Shown here: positions 8,299 to 21,539 of the stretch, one piece after another
Position numbering within the stretch: the stretch's first letter is position 1
How the letters are laid out: each line of letters starts with the position of its first letter
From: an uncultured Gilliamella sp.
Lineage (GTDB): Bacteria > Pseudomonadota > Gammaproteobacteria > Enterobacterales > Orbaceae
Assembly (NCBI GenBank): GCA_946482005.1
Contig: CAMLPV010000005.1
Span: 85,995 to 149,994, forward strand
Length of the DNA stretch: 64,000 bases
Reading direction: 5' to 3'
Notes under the pieces: model-generated
The model's database searches: none
The model's input: the letters and a program-made list of their open reading frames with translations, nothing else
What the model was told of the DNA's origin: nothing
Position numbers and translations under genes: made by a program

Positions 8299-8630
8299 GA
8301 CTTAATTTGCTCCTCTGTCCCAAAAAACAATAAAAAACTACTAAGTATAGTTTTGCCTTTTTACCCGCTTAAAGCGGCAGGGAATTCTGCCACATTATCA
8401 TAATTATGCAAGCTAATTTTTAGTAAAGATTATAAATCCGGATGATTTGTAGGCTTTTCCGAAATAAAAAATTAAAAATAATAGGTTCAATAGTGTTATT
8501 ACTAGGTTGGATTGGCAAATTTATTCGTTGATCAGCTAACTATTCGATTTTTTATAAACAGTTATATTTTTACTTAAAAATCATGTATAAAGATTGTACA
8601 CAGAACAGTGATTAATTAGGAGGATATATT
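8299..8630. promoter_or_regulatory. Divergent promoter region with two small inverted repeats
   Basis: This 332-base gap separates the permease (-) from the PTS operon (+). It contains two adjoining inverted repeats, CCGCTT-A-AAGCGG (about 8364-8376) and GGCAG-N6-CTGCC (about 8375-8390), in the untranslated leader of the permease. No long T-tract follows on the minus strand, so they are more likely a leader structure or operator than a terminator. A strong AGGAGG (8618-8623) precedes the EIIA start at 8631. I did not recognise a known riboswitch. Confidence 0.4.
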
Positions 8631-9065
8631 ATGGAACCAATTCCCGTTTTACCTGTTGAATTAACAACTGATGTTATTACGCATAAGTCATCGGCGATTA
8701 AATTGATGGCTGAACAGAGTGAAGTTTATTTAACGGATGTAAATAAATTTTCTGCTGATGTTATGCAACATGAACAAGAGATGGAAACTGATGTTTTGCC
8801 CAATATTGCATTACCGCATTCTAAAAGCGAAGCAGTGAAAACACCATTTATTGTCGTGGCAAAATATAATCAAGGAATAGTCTGGAATAATGCCAATAAA
8901 GTTAAGTTAGTGGTGCTAATCGGTGCACCACAAAACGCTAATAAAGAGCATTTGACAATTATTGCCAAATTGGCGGCAAACTTGGCTGATGACGATTTTA
9001 TTGAGGTTTTATTAAATAGTGATATTCAAACTGTAGCAAAAAAAATCCGAGGTTTATATGAGTAA
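8631..9065 (+). CDS. PTS fructose-type EIIA component
   Basis: A 144-residue EIIA of the fructose/mannitol class (PTS_EIIA_2). The phosphorylatable histidine is His63 in NIALPHSKS. It has a perfect AGGAGG eight bases before the ATG. It receives phosphate from HPr and passes it to the EIIB domain encoded next. The following gene starts inside its last codons (8-base overlap), so the two are translationally coupled. The sugar is not determinable from EIIA alone. The separate EIIA plus EIIBC arrangement is common in fructose-like and 2-O-mannosyl-glycerate-like systems. Confidence 0.9.
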   Translation: MEPIPVLPVELTTDVITHKSSAIKLMAEQSEVYLTDVNKFSADVMQHEQEMETDVLPNIALPHSKSEAVKTPFIVVAKYNQGIVWNNANKVKLVVLIGAPQNANKEHLTIIAKLAANLADDDFIEVLLNSDIQTVAKKIRGLYE

Positions 9066-10465
9066 AGAATCCTTAAAAAATAAAAAGATTGTCGCTATAT
9101 GTGCCTGTACAGCTGGTATGGCGCACACCTATATTGCTAAACAAAAAATTGAAAACGAAGCTAAAAAACGTGGGTGGGATTGTAAGGTTGAAACCCAAGG
9201 TGCAGCTGGTATTGATAATGTGTTAACTCAGCAAGATCTGATAAGTGCTGATGTAATTTTATTAGCGACAGATATTTCAATCGATAATGCTGAACGGTTA
9301 GAACCTTTTAAAAATGTGATTAAGGTTAGTACTGGTGAAGCGGTTAAAAATACAGCTGGTATTTTTAATAATGCCGAAGCCTTATCATCCAAAAAAGAAG
9401 TGAAGGAGAGTATTGGTAAAGAGATATTTAGATCGTTGAATACTGGTATTAGTAAATTTTTACCTGTTATCATTGCTTCCGGTATTCTTTTTTCAATTGT
9501 GTTAATGACTGGGCATGTGAGTGGTGGCACCATTCTACCTAGTAATCAATTCTTTGCCAATTTGCAACAAGTGGCTTTCTACGGCTTTGCAATGATGGTG
9601 CCAGTGCTTGCGGCTTATATGGCTTACTCTATTGGTGGTAATGCCGCCTTGGCACCAGCGTTTATTATGGGCTATGTAGTAAATAATCCAATTGGTGTTA
9701 ACCAAGTTAGCACTGGATTTATAGGTGCAATGATTTTTTGGGATTTTAATTGGTTATTTTGTTAAATGGTTTAAAACCGTTAAAGTCCATCCGGTTATAG
9801 CTTCGGTTATGCCAGTGATGATCATTCCAACTGTGACATTATTGATCATGGCGCCCATCTATATTTATATTTTGTCATATCCTCTCGATTGGTTTGTAAA
9901 AGCAATGGTGGAAACTTTAAAAGATATGTCAGAAGTTAACGCGGCATTTTTAGGTATAGGGATTGGTGTACTTGCTGCGCTTGATATGGGGGGACCTTGT
10001 AGTAAGGCTGCCACAGCCTTCACGTTAGCCGCTATGGCGGAAGGTGTTTATGGCCCTAATGGCGTGTTCCGTATGTGCTGTGCAATTCCTCCTTTAGGAT
10101 TAGCAATATCTTCTTTACTGGTATCTCGTTCTAAATACACCAAAGAAGAAAAAGAGTTTGGTATCACTGCGTTCTTTTTATCGTTAGCTGGTATTACCGA
10201 AGGTGCGATTCCATTCGCCGTTAAAGACCCCAAACGGATTATTATCGCTATCGTTGTTGGTACAGCAGTTGCGGGTATGCTAGGTATGATTAATGGTATT
10301 GATTCCTTGGTTGCTTTTGGTGGCTTAGTGGCACTTGGTGGTGTAACCAAAGGTGCATTGTGGTATGTGATTGATATGTTTATCGGAGCATTTATTATTG
10401 CTGCGATTTTACACTTTACTCGAAAACCAGCAGTTGAGGGTGATGTTGTTGTTGATGCGGACTAG
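9058..10465 (+). pseudogene. PTS fructose-type EIIBC component, interrupted by a frameshift
   Basis: Two consecutive frames make up one EIIBC. Bases 9058-9765 encode the EIIB domain (active-site Cys17 in CTAGMAHTY, equivalent to the CPTGIAHTF motif) and the first EIIC helices, ending early at the TAA at 9763. Continuing in the next frame from about 9740 restores a perfect EIIC (GILIGYFVKWFKTVKVHP, then the rest to 10465). Deleting one T from the T6 run at 9734-9739 gives an uninterrupted protein of 468 residues, the usual length. The lesion is therefore one extra base in a homopolymer. It could be a recent mutation, a sequencing error, or slippage-tolerated expression; the C-terminal part remains perfectly coding, which argues against old decay. 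Confidence 0.88.
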
Positions 10466-10475
10466 TAATAAAAAA

Positions 10476-10500
10476 CTACCCCGACCTATTGGCGGGGTAG
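10476..10500. terminator. Bidirectional terminator between the PTS operon and the amidohydrolase
   Basis: An 8-bp stem CTACCCCG/CGGGGTAG (10476-10483 and 10493-10500) with a nine-base loop. A-rich sequence on its left gives a U-tract for the minus-strand gene, and AT-rich sequence follows on the right, so it can serve both convergent genes. Confidence 0.8.
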
Positions 10501-10519
10501 TGAATTTATTTAAAGTTTA

Positions 10520-12202
10520 TTAAGCTTGTTGATAAACCGTTTTGCCGCCAACAATTGTCGTTAGTACTTTGACGTTTTGCATATCTGTTGCCGGAATGGT
10601 AAATGGATTGCGATCTAAAATAATTAAATCAGCAAATTTACCTTTTTCAATAGAGCCAATATACTTATCTTGTTTTAACACGTAAGCTGCACCAATAGTT
10701 GCACAACGTAGCACTTCAACGGCAGTTAAATTGCGGTCGCTGTTTAAGCGTGGGTGTTCGGCGTCAATTTGTCGAGTCATAGCAATTTGGAAATCATACC
10801 ATTCATTAAGTGGATCAATTGGCCAATCACTACCAAAAGCACAGGTTACGCCGGCATCAATATATTGGCCATGGGCTTCTAAACCATTATAACGTTCGGC
10901 ACCAAATAGTGTTTGGTATTGTTCAACCATTGCCGAGCTACAACCCGCCCATTGGAATGAGAATACCACACTGGTTTTTAATTGTTTATAACGGGCAAAT
11001 TGATGCATAGCACTGAGTTCATTATGGGCCGTACTTGGGCGAATATCCGCATCCGGTAGTGCTTTTCGCATTTTTTCAATAGCGTTAAGAACCACTTCGA
11101 TCGCCCCTTCGCCAACGGTATGCATGTGAGGGTGAAAACCTGCTTTCGATGATTCAAGGATTAAGGCATCTAGCATTTCTGTAGAGTAATAGAGATCACC
11201 ATAGCGATCTTTTTCATTTTCTAATTGATATGGTTTTAGCAAACGCGCTGTCATTAACGGCGCTTGCATTACGCCATCAACGAATAATTTCGTATGCGAT
11301 ACCTTTATTCCCGGTTTAGGTTGCCAATTTTGGTCATCATAGCGTTTAGCGAACTGTTTTACCCGATCAATTACCGCTGGAATGTCTTCAATTGAATTGA
11401 CATCATCAGGGGGTAATTCACGCGCTCCAAATAAGCGTATTGAAAGTTCATCTTGCTGTTGTAATTTTAAAAATGCATCGGCTTGGGTTTCAGTAATACG
11501 CGCATCCATTACTGAAGTTACCCCTTGCTTATTTAATTCTGTTTGTGATAATTTAGCAATGTTTACCGCTTGTTCATCGGTAAGTTTAGAAATGCTGTCA
11601 AATGCGCGCATTGCAGGAGCATCTTCTAAAATACCGTTTAATTCGCCATCTTCAGTACGTCCAATTTTGCCATCAGAAGGCTCTGGCGTATTACGATCGA
11701 GTCCAAATTTTTCTAAAGCAATACTGTTAGCAACGAGTGTATGACAATCATTTGAGAATAGAATAACCGGACGCGTGGTATTAAGCTTGTCAAGATCAAA
11801 ACGGGTAATGTCAGTGCCGATTGGTAATACTTCTTGACGCAACCAGCCACGAACTTGTAACCAATTTGTGCTATTATTACTGGAATCGTTATCTAAATAT
11901 TTTTGAATAATGGCCAGAGTGGCATCAACAGTTAAACTTTGATAATTTAAATTACATGAAGATAATTGCATACCGCCCCAAAAAGTATGTAAATGGGCAT
12001 CAATAATGCCTGGCATCATGGTTTTATTTTGTAGATCATAAATTATCGTACAATTATCAACATATTGAGTGTTATTTATCTCTTGTGTGGTGCCAGTTGC
12101 AATAATATAGCCGTTTTGAATTGCAATAGCTTCACAAACTGTATCGTGTTTGTCAGCCGTGTAGATGTGGCCATTAATATAAATAACATCGGCTTTTGCC
12201 AT
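10520..12202 (-). CDS. Amidohydrolase family protein (YtcJ-like, Amidohydro_3)
   Basis: A 560-residue metal-dependent hydrolase. The N-terminal small beta domain contains the MPGIIDAHLH motif with metal ligands His70 and His72. The central TIM barrel follows (segments such as THNELSAMHQFARYK and FGSDWPIDPL with a likely catalytic Asp), and the C-terminal segment GSIEKGKFADLIILDRNPF is characteristic of amidohydrolases. YtcJ-type relatives include N-substituted formamide deformylases, but substrates are mostly unknown. There is no signal peptide, so it is cytoplasmic. It is monocistronic on the minus strand, converging on the PTS operon terminator. The chosen ATG has AAGGAA about six bases upstream. 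Confidence 0.9.
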   Translation of the reverse strand: MAKADVIYINGHIYTADKHDTVCEAIAIQNGYIIATGTTQEINNTQYVDNCTIIYDLQNKTMMPGIIDAHLHTFWGGMQLSSCNLNYQSLTVDATLAIIQKYLDNDSSNNSTNWLQVRGWLRQEVLPIGTDITRFDLDKLNTTRPVILFSNDCHTLVANSIALEKFGLDRNTPEPSDGKIGRTEDGELNGILEDAPAMRAFDSISKLTDEQAVNIAKLSQTELNKQGVTSVMDARITETQADAFLKLQQQDELSIRLFGARELPPDDVNSIEDIPAVIDRVKQFAKRYDDQNWQPKPGIKVSHTKLFVDGVMQAPLMTARLLKPYQLENEKDRYGDLYYSTEMLDALILESSKAGFHPHMHTVGEGAIEVVLNAIEKMRKALPDADIRPSTAHNELSAMHQFARYKQLKTSVVFSFQWAGCSSAMVEQYQTLFGAERYNGLEAHGQYIDAGVTCAFGSDWPIDPLNEWYDFQIAMTRQIDAEHPRLNSDRNLTAVEVLRCATIGAAYVLKQDKYIGSIEKGKFADLIILDRNPFTIPATDMQNVKVLTTIVGGKTVYQQA

Positions 12203-12351
12203 TATACGTGATTCCTTAATTAGAAGATTGAAGTTAAAGGTGAACGATAGCAGATTTATAAAAAATTTGTCAAATGCAATAATTTTCTTTATTGTGTGAT
12301 GAGTTTATGCTACAACTATCATATTTAGTTACAGCGTCACAAGGTGAGCTT

Positions 12352-12816
12352 ATGAAATACCAACAATTAGAAAACCTTGAATGCGGTTGGAAGTGGCACT
12401 ATCTAGTAAAAAGACATTTAGAAGGTGAGCTAATTACTCGTTATATAGAAAGGAGTGCAGCAGAGCAAGCTGTAAATGAACTACTATTATTAGAACACAA
12501 GCCGACAGCTGTCGTTGATTGGATTAAGCAGCATTTAAATCCCGATTTAGATAATCGCATGAAACAAACTATTCGGGCAAGGCGAAAACGGCATTTTAAT
12601 GCCGAGCAACAAAATACACGTAAAAAGTCTATTGATTTGGAATTTCTAGTCTGGCAAAGGTTAGCTAATTTAGCTAAACGCCGAAAATGTACGTTGTCAC
12701 AAACAATTACGCAATTAATTGAAGATGCCGAGCAAAAAGAGCAATATGCCACTAAAGTATCGACAATTAAAGATGATTTACTGTCATTACTCGATGATAA
12801 TCTAGACGGTAAATAA
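12352..12816 (+). CDS. matP: Macrodomain Ter protein MatP
   Basis: A 154-residue protein starting [15 protein letters not shown], which matches E. coli MatP closely over the full length ([13 protein letters not shown] and [17 protein letters not shown] are nearly identical as I recall). MatP binds matS sites in the chromosome terminus and organises the Ter macrodomain. The C-terminal half contains the ribbon-helix-helix that mediates DNA binding. I chose ATG 12352, with AAGGTGA about four bases upstream; a longer frame from 12292 adds 20 residues with no family support. It lies 29 bases before topA. No matS consensus was searched exhaustively. Confidence 0.95.
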   Translation: MKYQQLENLECGWKWHYLVKRHLEGELITRYIERSAAEQAVNELLLLEHKPTAVVDWIKQHLNPDLDNRMKQTIRARRKRHFNAEQQNTRKKSIDLEFLVWQRLANLAKRRKCTLSQTITQLIEDAEQKEQYATKVSTIKDDLLSLLDDNLDGK

Positions 12817-12845
12817 CTTAAACTACAGGATAAATAGGTTTAATT

Positions 12846-15461
12846 ATGGGAAAATCCCTTGTTATTGTGGAATCACCAGCAAAAGCAAAAACGATTAATA
12901 AATACCTTGGCAAAGATTTCGTGGTTAAATCAAGCGTGGGGCATATTCGCGATCTTCCAGTAAGTGGTAGTAGCAACCGCAATGAAAAAACCAGCAAAGA
13001 TAAAGCCAGCAAAGATAAAGCTGAGAAGAAAGTAAAACGATCTGAAAAACAGGTCTTAGTCGACCGTATGAGTGTCGATCCTTATAATGGTTGGAAAGCT
13101 CATTATGAAATTTTGCCTGGCAAAGAGCGGGTCGTTGATGAACTTAAAAAATTAGCCAAAGATGCGGATATGATCTATCTAGCAACCGACTTGGATAGAG
13201 AAGGGGAAGCCATAGCTTGGCATCTTAAAGATGTTATTGGTGGTGATGATGATAAGTACCGCCGCGTTGTATTTAATGAAATCACTAAAACTGCCATTCA
13301 AAACGCATTTAAACATCCGGCTATGTTGGATATGGATCGCGTTAATGCTCAACAAGCACGCCGATTTATGGACCGTGTGGTGGGTTTTATGGTGTCGCCG
13401 TTACTTTGGAAGAAAGTGGCACGTGGTTTGTCGGCTGGTCGCGTTCAATCCGTTGCGGTAAGATTAGTCGTTGAACGAGAACGTGAAATCCACGCTTTTA
13501 TTCCTGAAGAGTATTGGGAACTTTATGCCGATTTAAAAACTGCTAATCAAGAAAAATTAACCATGCAAGTTACGCATTATAAAGATGATGCGTTTGAACC
13601 AAAAGATCAAGTTGCGATTGATATTGCGTTAGCCGAGCTAAATAACAAGCAATATCAAGTTACCAATATTGAAGAAAAACCGACTAAAAGTAATCCAACT
13701 GCACCATTTATCACTTCAACTTTGCAACAAGCGGCAAGCACTCGTCTTGGCTTTGGGGTGAAGAAGACAATGATGTTAGCCCAGCGCTTATATGAAGCCG
13801 GTTATATCACTTATATGCGTACCGACTCAACAAATTTGAGTCAAGATGCATTAAACATGGTTCGCGATTATATTGGCAAAAACTATGGTGATAAATACCT
13901 ACCGAAATCACCGAATGTTTATACAAGTAAGAAAAATTCACAAGAAGCGCATGAAGCAATTCGTCCGTCAGATGTCAATATTTCCGCAACCAGTCTTAGT
14001 GATGTCGACGTTGATGCGGTTAAACTATATCAATTAATTTGGCGTCAATTTGTTGCTTGCCAGATGACATCCGCTGAATATAACTCTATTACAGTTACTG
14101 TTAAAGCGGGTGATTTTACTTTAAAAGCCAAAGGTCGTACTTTACGTTTTGATGGTTGGACAAAAGTACAATCACAGTTAAGTAAAAATAATGAAGATAA
14201 GATGTTACCAGCAGTATCGGTTGAAGATATTTTAGAACTACTCAGTTTAAATCCAGATCAACACTTTACTAAACCTCCTGCTCGTTACAATGAAGCTTCA
14301 TTGGTAAAAGAATTGGAAAAACGAGAAATTGGTCGTCCTTCTACTTATGCTACCATTATTTCAACCATTCAAGACCGTGGATATGTTCGATTAGATAATC
14401 GCCGTTTTTATGCAGAAAAAATCGGTGAGATTGTAACTGACAGGTTAAGTGAAAACTTTAATGATCTTATGAGTTATGATTTTACCGCACGTATGGAGCA
14501 TGCACTTGATGAGATTGCGAATAAAAAACAAGAATGGCGCGAAGTTTTAGATCAATTCTTTGAAGATTTTAGCCAGCATCTTGAAATTGCTGAACAAGAT
14601 CCTGATCGTGGAGGAATGCAATTAAATCCACTCGTTTTAACACCGGAAATTAAATGTCCTAACTGTGGTCGTGAAATGGGGATCAAAACAGCTGGAACTG
14701 GGGTGTTTTTAGCATGTTCTGGTTATGCGTTGCCACCGAAAGAACGATGTAAGCAGACAATCAACTTAATTCCTGAACATGAAACTTTGAACATTTTGGA
14801 AGAAGCGGAAACAGCTGAAACTAATGCTTTAAGAGCACTTAAACGTTGCCCTAAATGTCATACTGCGATGGATAGTTATCTGCTAGATAATGAGCGTAAG
14901 TTACATATTTGCGGTAATAACCCAATTTGTGATGGCTCATTAGTTGAAAAGGGCACATTTAAAGTAAAAAGTTACGATGGTCCAATTATTGAATGTGAAA
15001 AATGTGGATCAGAAATGCATCTTAAGTCAGGCCGTTTTGGGCTGTATATGGGGTGTACTAACCAAGATTGTAAAAATACGCGTAAAATCTTAAAAAATGG
15101 TGATGTGGCTCCTCCTAAAGAAGATCCAGTTGATTTGCCGGAACTAAAATGTAGCAAATCAGATGCCCATTTTGTGCTAAGAGATGGGGCATCAGGTATC
15201 TTTTTAGCTGCACATAATTTCCCTAAATCTCGGGAAACTCGTGCACCTTTAATTGAAGAGTTACAACGTTTTAAATATCGTTTACCGGAAAAATTCATTT
15301 ATTTAACCGAAGCACCAAGTCATGATCCAAATGGTAATCCGAGTATTGTTCGCTTTAGTCGTAAAAATAAGGAACAATATGTCACATCTGAAGTGAACGG
15401 CAAATCTACCGGTTGGGTGATGAAATATGTTCATGGTAAATGGGTTGATAGTAAAAAATAG
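12846..15461 (+). CDS. topA: DNA topoisomerase I
   Basis: An 871-residue type IA topoisomerase that relaxes negative supercoils. The N-terminal TOPRIM domain has [12 protein letters not shown] and the acidic DLDREGEA motif. The catalytic tyrosine is Tyr323 in ITYMRTDST. Three C-terminal zinc-ribbon (Topo_C_ZnRpt) modules are visible as CPNCG...C, CPKCH...C and CEKCG...C pairs between about residues 600 and 760, followed by the terminal basic domains. Length agrees with E. coli TopA. A lysine/serine-rich insertion (about residues 40-65) carries a small internal direct repeat (DKASKDKA). The topA-cysB order is shared with enterobacteria. Confidence 0.97.
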   Translation: MGKSLVIVESPAKAKTINKYLGKDFVVKSSVGHIRDLPVSGSSNRNEKTSKDKASKDKAEKKVKRSEKQVLVDRMSVDPYNGWKAHYEILPGKERVVDELKKLAKDADMIYLATDLDREGEAIAWHLKDVIGGDDDKYRRVVFNEITKTAIQNAFKHPAMLDMDRVNAQQARRFMDRVVGFMVSPLLWKKVARGLSAGRVQSVAVRLVVEREREIHAFIPEEYWELYADLKTANQEKLTMQVTHYKDDAFEPKDQVAIDIALAELNNKQYQVTNIEEKPTKSNPTAPFITSTLQQAASTRLGFGVKKTMMLAQRLYEAGYITYMRTDSTNLSQDALNMVRDYIGKNYGDKYLPKSPNVYTSKKNSQEAHEAIRPSDVNISATSLSDVDVDAVKLYQLIWRQFVACQMTSAEYNSITVTVKAGDFTLKAKGRTLRFDGWTKVQSQLSKNNEDKMLPAVSVEDILELLSLNPDQHFTKPPARYNEASLVKELEKREIGRPSTYATIISTIQDRGYVRLDNRRFYAEKIGEIVTDRLSENFNDLMSYDFTARMEHALDEIANKKQEWREVLDQFFEDFSQHLEIAEQDPDRGGMQLNPLVLTPEIKCPNCGREMGIKTAGTGVFLACSGYALPPKERCKQTINLIPEHETLNILEEAETAETNALRALKRCPKCHTAMDSYLLDNERKLHICGNNPICDGSLVEKGTFKVKSYDGPIIECEKCGSEMHLKSGRFGLYMGCTNQDCKNTRKILKNGDVAPPKEDPVDLPELKCSKSDAHFVLRDGASGIFLAAHNFPKSRETRAPLIEELQRFKYRLPEKFIYLTEAPSHDPNGNPSIVRFSRKNKEQYVTSEVNGKSTGWVMKYVHGKWVDSKK

Positions 15462-15561
15462 GTAAGAACACCAGGTCAATTTTGACGAATAGACCAGGTT
15501 AAGTAGCAGTTTTAGTATAAAAAACTGTCTTGTGCTAAAGTGTGAAAGGAATTACCTTGCA

Positions 15562-15605
15562 ATTTCCCTCTTGCTTAAATTATTGCTTAAAAGAAAGAGG
15601 GAAAT
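15562..15605 (+). promoter_or_regulatory. Leader hairpin upstream of cysB
   Basis: An 11-bp perfect inverted repeat (15562-15572 with 15595-15605) with a 22-base loop. The loop contains a short direct repeat (TTGCTTAAA/TTGCTTAAA). It ends about 25 bases before the cysB start and close to its Shine-Dalgarno (AAGGAG, about 15616). No T-tract follows. It could be a CysB autoregulatory site or an RNA structure influencing translation; E. coli cysB is known to be autoregulated, but this site is only inferred. Confidence 0.45.
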
Positions 15606-15630
15606 ACATATGGTCAAAGGAGCCTTTGTC

Positions 15631-16602
15631 ATGAAGTTGCAACAACTGCGTTATATTGTTGAGGTCGTCAATAACGATCTCAATGTCTCTCTTACCTCTG
15701 AAAAACTGTATACCTCGCAACCAGGGATTAGTAAGCAGATTAAATTATTGGAAGATGAGCTCAATGTGCAAATCTTTACCCGTGTAGGTAAACATCTTTC
15801 AGAAGTTACGCCAGTTGGTGAGCAAATTATTGCTTTAGCCCGTGAAATTTTAAATAAAGCACAAGATATTAAAATTTTAGCTAAAGAGTTTAGCCAACCA
15901 AATCAAGGCTCATTAACAATTACCACCACTTATACTCAAGCTCGGTATACTTTACCCTTGGTTATCCAGCAATTTATGCTGCAATATCCAAGTATCACCC
16001 TTCATATGGAGCAAGGTTCATCCTCCCAATGTCTCATGCAAGCACACACCGGACAAGCAGATTTTGCTATTGTTACCGATTTGTCAGATCTTAGTGATGA
16101 TATGATTGCTTTACCTTGTTATCACTGGAACCAAGCGGTGATTGTTATGAAAGATCATCCTTTAGCCAAAAGTAATCTAATCACAATTGAAGAGTTATCT
16201 AATTATCCGTTAGTCAGTTATGACTTTTCTAATGATGGTTCTGACCTAAATCAAGCATTTATTAAGGCTAATCAGGTACCGAATATTGTATTTAGCACCA
16301 CTGATGCTGATTTAATTAAAACCTATGTTAAGTTAGGTGTTGGTGTTGGCATTGTTGCTAAAATGGCGGTCAATGAGAGCTCTGATAGTGAGTTTGTGGT
16401 ACTTAATGCTGGCCATATCTTCCCCTACAGTACCACTTATATCGCATTTGCACGTTCTCTGTTTTTGCGTAACTATATGTATGATTTTATTAGTAAATTT
16501 TCACCGCATTTAAATAGACAAACCATCGATAAACTTAGTCTTTGTGAAAATAATATCGCGGTGCAAGCTATGTTTAATGGCGTCAAATTACCAGTTAGAT
16601 AA
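15631..16602 (+). CDS. cysB: LysR-type transcriptional regulator CysB
   Basis: A 323-residue LysR regulator starting MKLQQLRYIVEVVNN, nearly identical at the N-terminus to E. coli CysB. The winged HTH occupies about residues 1-60 (SQPGISKQIKLLEDEL), and the periplasmic-binding-like effector domain about 90-300 (TTTYTQARYTLP, ATDADLIKTYVKLGVGVG). CysB activates sulfate/thiosulfate uptake and cysteine synthesis genes with N-acetylserine as inducer. I chose ATG 15631; longer in-frame starts at 15532 or 15610 precede the Shine-Dalgarno and match no family. It lies downstream of topA as in enterobacteria and ends at a strong terminator. Confidence 0.95.
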   Translation: MKLQQLRYIVEVVNNDLNVSLTSEKLYTSQPGISKQIKLLEDELNVQIFTRVGKHLSEVTPVGEQIIALAREILNKAQDIKILAKEFSQPNQGSLTITTTYTQARYTLPLVIQQFMLQYPSITLHMEQGSSSQCLMQAHTGQADFAIVTDLSDLSDDMIALPCYHWNQAVIVMKDHPLAKSNLITIEELSNYPLVSYDFSNDGSDLNQAFIKANQVPNIVFSTTDADLIKTYVKLGVGVGIVAKMAVNESSDSEFVVLNAGHIFPYSTTYIAFARSLFLRNYMYDFISKFSPHLNRQTIDKLSLCENNIAVQAMFNGVKLPVR

Positions 16603-16637
16603 AGGTATTGGTCATTTGCGGCTGATAAAGTTTAGTA

Positions 16638-16670
16638 AACCAAGCAGCGAATGGTGTGCTTGGTTTTTTA
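16638..16670 (+). terminator. Rho-independent terminator after cysB
   Basis: A 9-bp stem AACCAAGCA/TGCTTGGTT (16638-16646 and 16657-16665) followed by a T6 run (16664-16669). It lies five bases before the end of the convergent his operon. Confidence 0.9.
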
Positions 16671-16674
16671 GTGG

Positions 16675-17294
16675 TTATTTATGTCTAGCTTTTAAAATAC
16701 CGATCACATCTTGTAGAGCAAGGTTTTGATCTTGCAGTAAGACAAGTAAGTGATAGATTAAATCAGCTGATTCATTTTTTAACTCTTCTTTATCGTGTAC
16801 CGTGGCTGCAAGCGCCGTTTCAACGCCTTCTTCGCCAACTTTTTGGGCAATACGTTTAGTACCGTCATGGTAGAGTTTTGCGGTATAAGAGGATTGCGGA
16901 TCGGCTTGTTTACGAGACGCCAACAACTGCTCTAAATCATATAGAAAGCTCCACTCAGTTTTGCTATTGGTGAAGCAGCTATTTGCTCCGGTATGACAAG
17001 TTGGTCCGATTGGGTTGACTAAGATTAACAGGGTATCGTTATCACAATCGGATGAGATACTAACTACATTTAAAAAGTTACCCGAGGTTTCACCTTTGGT
17101 CCATAAACGTTGTTTGGTGCGAGAATAAAAGGTGACTTTTCCGCTGCTTTGGGTTTGAGCTAAAGCCTCTTGATTCATATAACCAAGCATCAGCACTTCG
17201 CCAGATACATAGTGCTGAATAATCACTGGCATTAAATTATCGACTTTTTGCCAATCAAGTTGTTTGGTATCTATTTGTATTTGGGAATGTTGAG

Positions 17295-17301
<7 letters not shown>
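16675..17301 (-). CDS. hisI: Bifunctional phosphoribosyl-AMP cyclohydrolase/phosphoribosyl-ATP pyrophosphatase HisIE
   Basis: A 208-residue bifunctional enzyme catalysing the second and third steps of histidine synthesis. The N-terminal PRA-CH half contains [14 protein letters not shown] and the zinc-binding CHTG segment. The C-terminal PRA-PH half has [20 protein letters not shown], the acidic metal-binding motif. It is the last gene of the his operon; its start overlaps the hisF stop by seven bases. Length agrees with E. coli HisI (about 203). Confidence 0.97.
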
Positions 17302-19395
<2,094 letters not shown>

Positions 19396-20463
19396 CTATA
19401 ACACTCCTTTTGAGCTAGGTAGTCTGTCACTTTCAATTTTAATCGCTTGTTTAAGTGTACGCGCAAAAGCTTTAAACAAACTTTCGATTAGGTGATGGTC
19501 GTTGTCGCCAGTTGTTTCAATATGTAAAGTAATTGCCATCGCATAACTCAAAGAATAGAAGAAATGCTCGACCATTTGTGTGCTCATATCACCAACTTTC
19601 GGATCACTAAATTGCGTAGAGAACACTAGGTAAGGGCGGCCTGAAATATCCATTGCACATTTCGCTAAACACTCATCCATTGGAATAACAGAGGCATAAC
19701 GTGTAATTCCCCGTTTATCACCAAGTGCTTGTTTTAATGCTTCGCCTAACGCAAGACCTGTATCTTCTATGGTGTGATGATCATCAACATGAAGATCGCC
19801 TGTAACTTGAATATTGAGTTTAATACCTCCGTGAGTGGCGATCTGATCTAACATATGATCAAAAAAGCCAATACCGGTATTGATTTGACTACCACCTTGC
19901 CGGTCTAACCATACTTCAACCAATATCTTAGTTTCTTTAGTATTGCGTTCAACTTTGGCATAACGATCAGCGGTGGTTAAACGTTGGGCTATTTCATTCC
20001 AATTAAGATTAACTGGATCATAACGTAAGCCTTTTATTTGCATGTTTTCAGCAAGCTGCATATCAGTTTGTCGGTCACCTATAACGTAGCTGTTTTGTTT
20101 GTCTAAGTTGCCACTGGTTAAATAAGGGAGCACTAATTTTATTTTAGGTTTACGACACTCACAATTGTCCTCAGGGAAATGTGGGCAAATAAGTACATCT
20201 TCAAATATTACACCTTGTGAGGCAAATATTTGCATCATTAAATTGTGTGGACCATCAAAATCAGCTTGCGGATAACTACTGGTACCTAATCCATCTTGAT
20301 TGGTTACCATCACTAATTTATAACCAGCTGCTTGTAGTTTAAGCAGTGCCGGGATCACATTAGGTTCAAACGCAAGTTTTGCAAAACTATCAACTTGAAA
20401 ATCGATAGGCGGTTCAACGATTAACGTTCCATCACGGTCGATAAATAAATATTTTTGTAACAT
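19396..20463 (-). CDS. hisB: Bifunctional histidinol-phosphatase/imidazoleglycerol-phosphate dehydratase HisB
   Basis: A 355-residue bifunctional enzyme. The N-terminal HAD phosphatase has the DRDGT nucleophile motif (Asp9/Asp11) and a zinc-binding [15 protein letters not shown] loop. The C-terminal IGP dehydratase, from about residue 165, has the metal-binding motifs [23 protein letters not shown] and DNDHHLIES. The fusion is typical of gammaproteobacteria. It follows hisC after eight bases. Confidence 0.97.
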   Translation of the reverse strand: MLQKYLFIDRDGTLIVEPPIDFQVDSFAKLAFEPNVIPALLKLQAAGYKLVMVTNQDGLGTSSYPQADFDGPHNLMMQIFASQGVIFEDVLICPHFPEDNCECRKPKIKLVLPYLTSGNLDKQNSYVIGDRQTDMQLAENMQIKGLRYDPVNLNWNEIAQRLTTADRYAKVERNTKETKILVEVWLDRQGGSQINTGIGFFDHMLDQIATHGGIKLNIQVTGDLHVDDHHTIEDTGLALGEALKQALGDKRGITRYASVIPMDECLAKCAMDISGRPYLVFSTQFSDPKVGDMSTQMVEHFFYSLSYAMAITLHIETTGDNDHHLIESLFKAFARTLKQAIKIESDRLPSSKGVL

Positions 20464-20471
20464 ATTTGCTC

Positions 20472-21539
<1,068 letters not shown>

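Noticed and set aside
9734..9765. Programmed ribosomal frameshift in EIIBC
   Set aside because: The T6 run is not a classical slippery heptamer and the PTS family does not use frameshifting; an indel or transcriptional slippage is the simpler explanation, although slippage remains testable.
15470..15500. ACCAGGTC...GACCAGGT between topA and cysB as a terminator
   Set aside because: The two elements are not reverse complements, so no stem forms and there is no T-tract.
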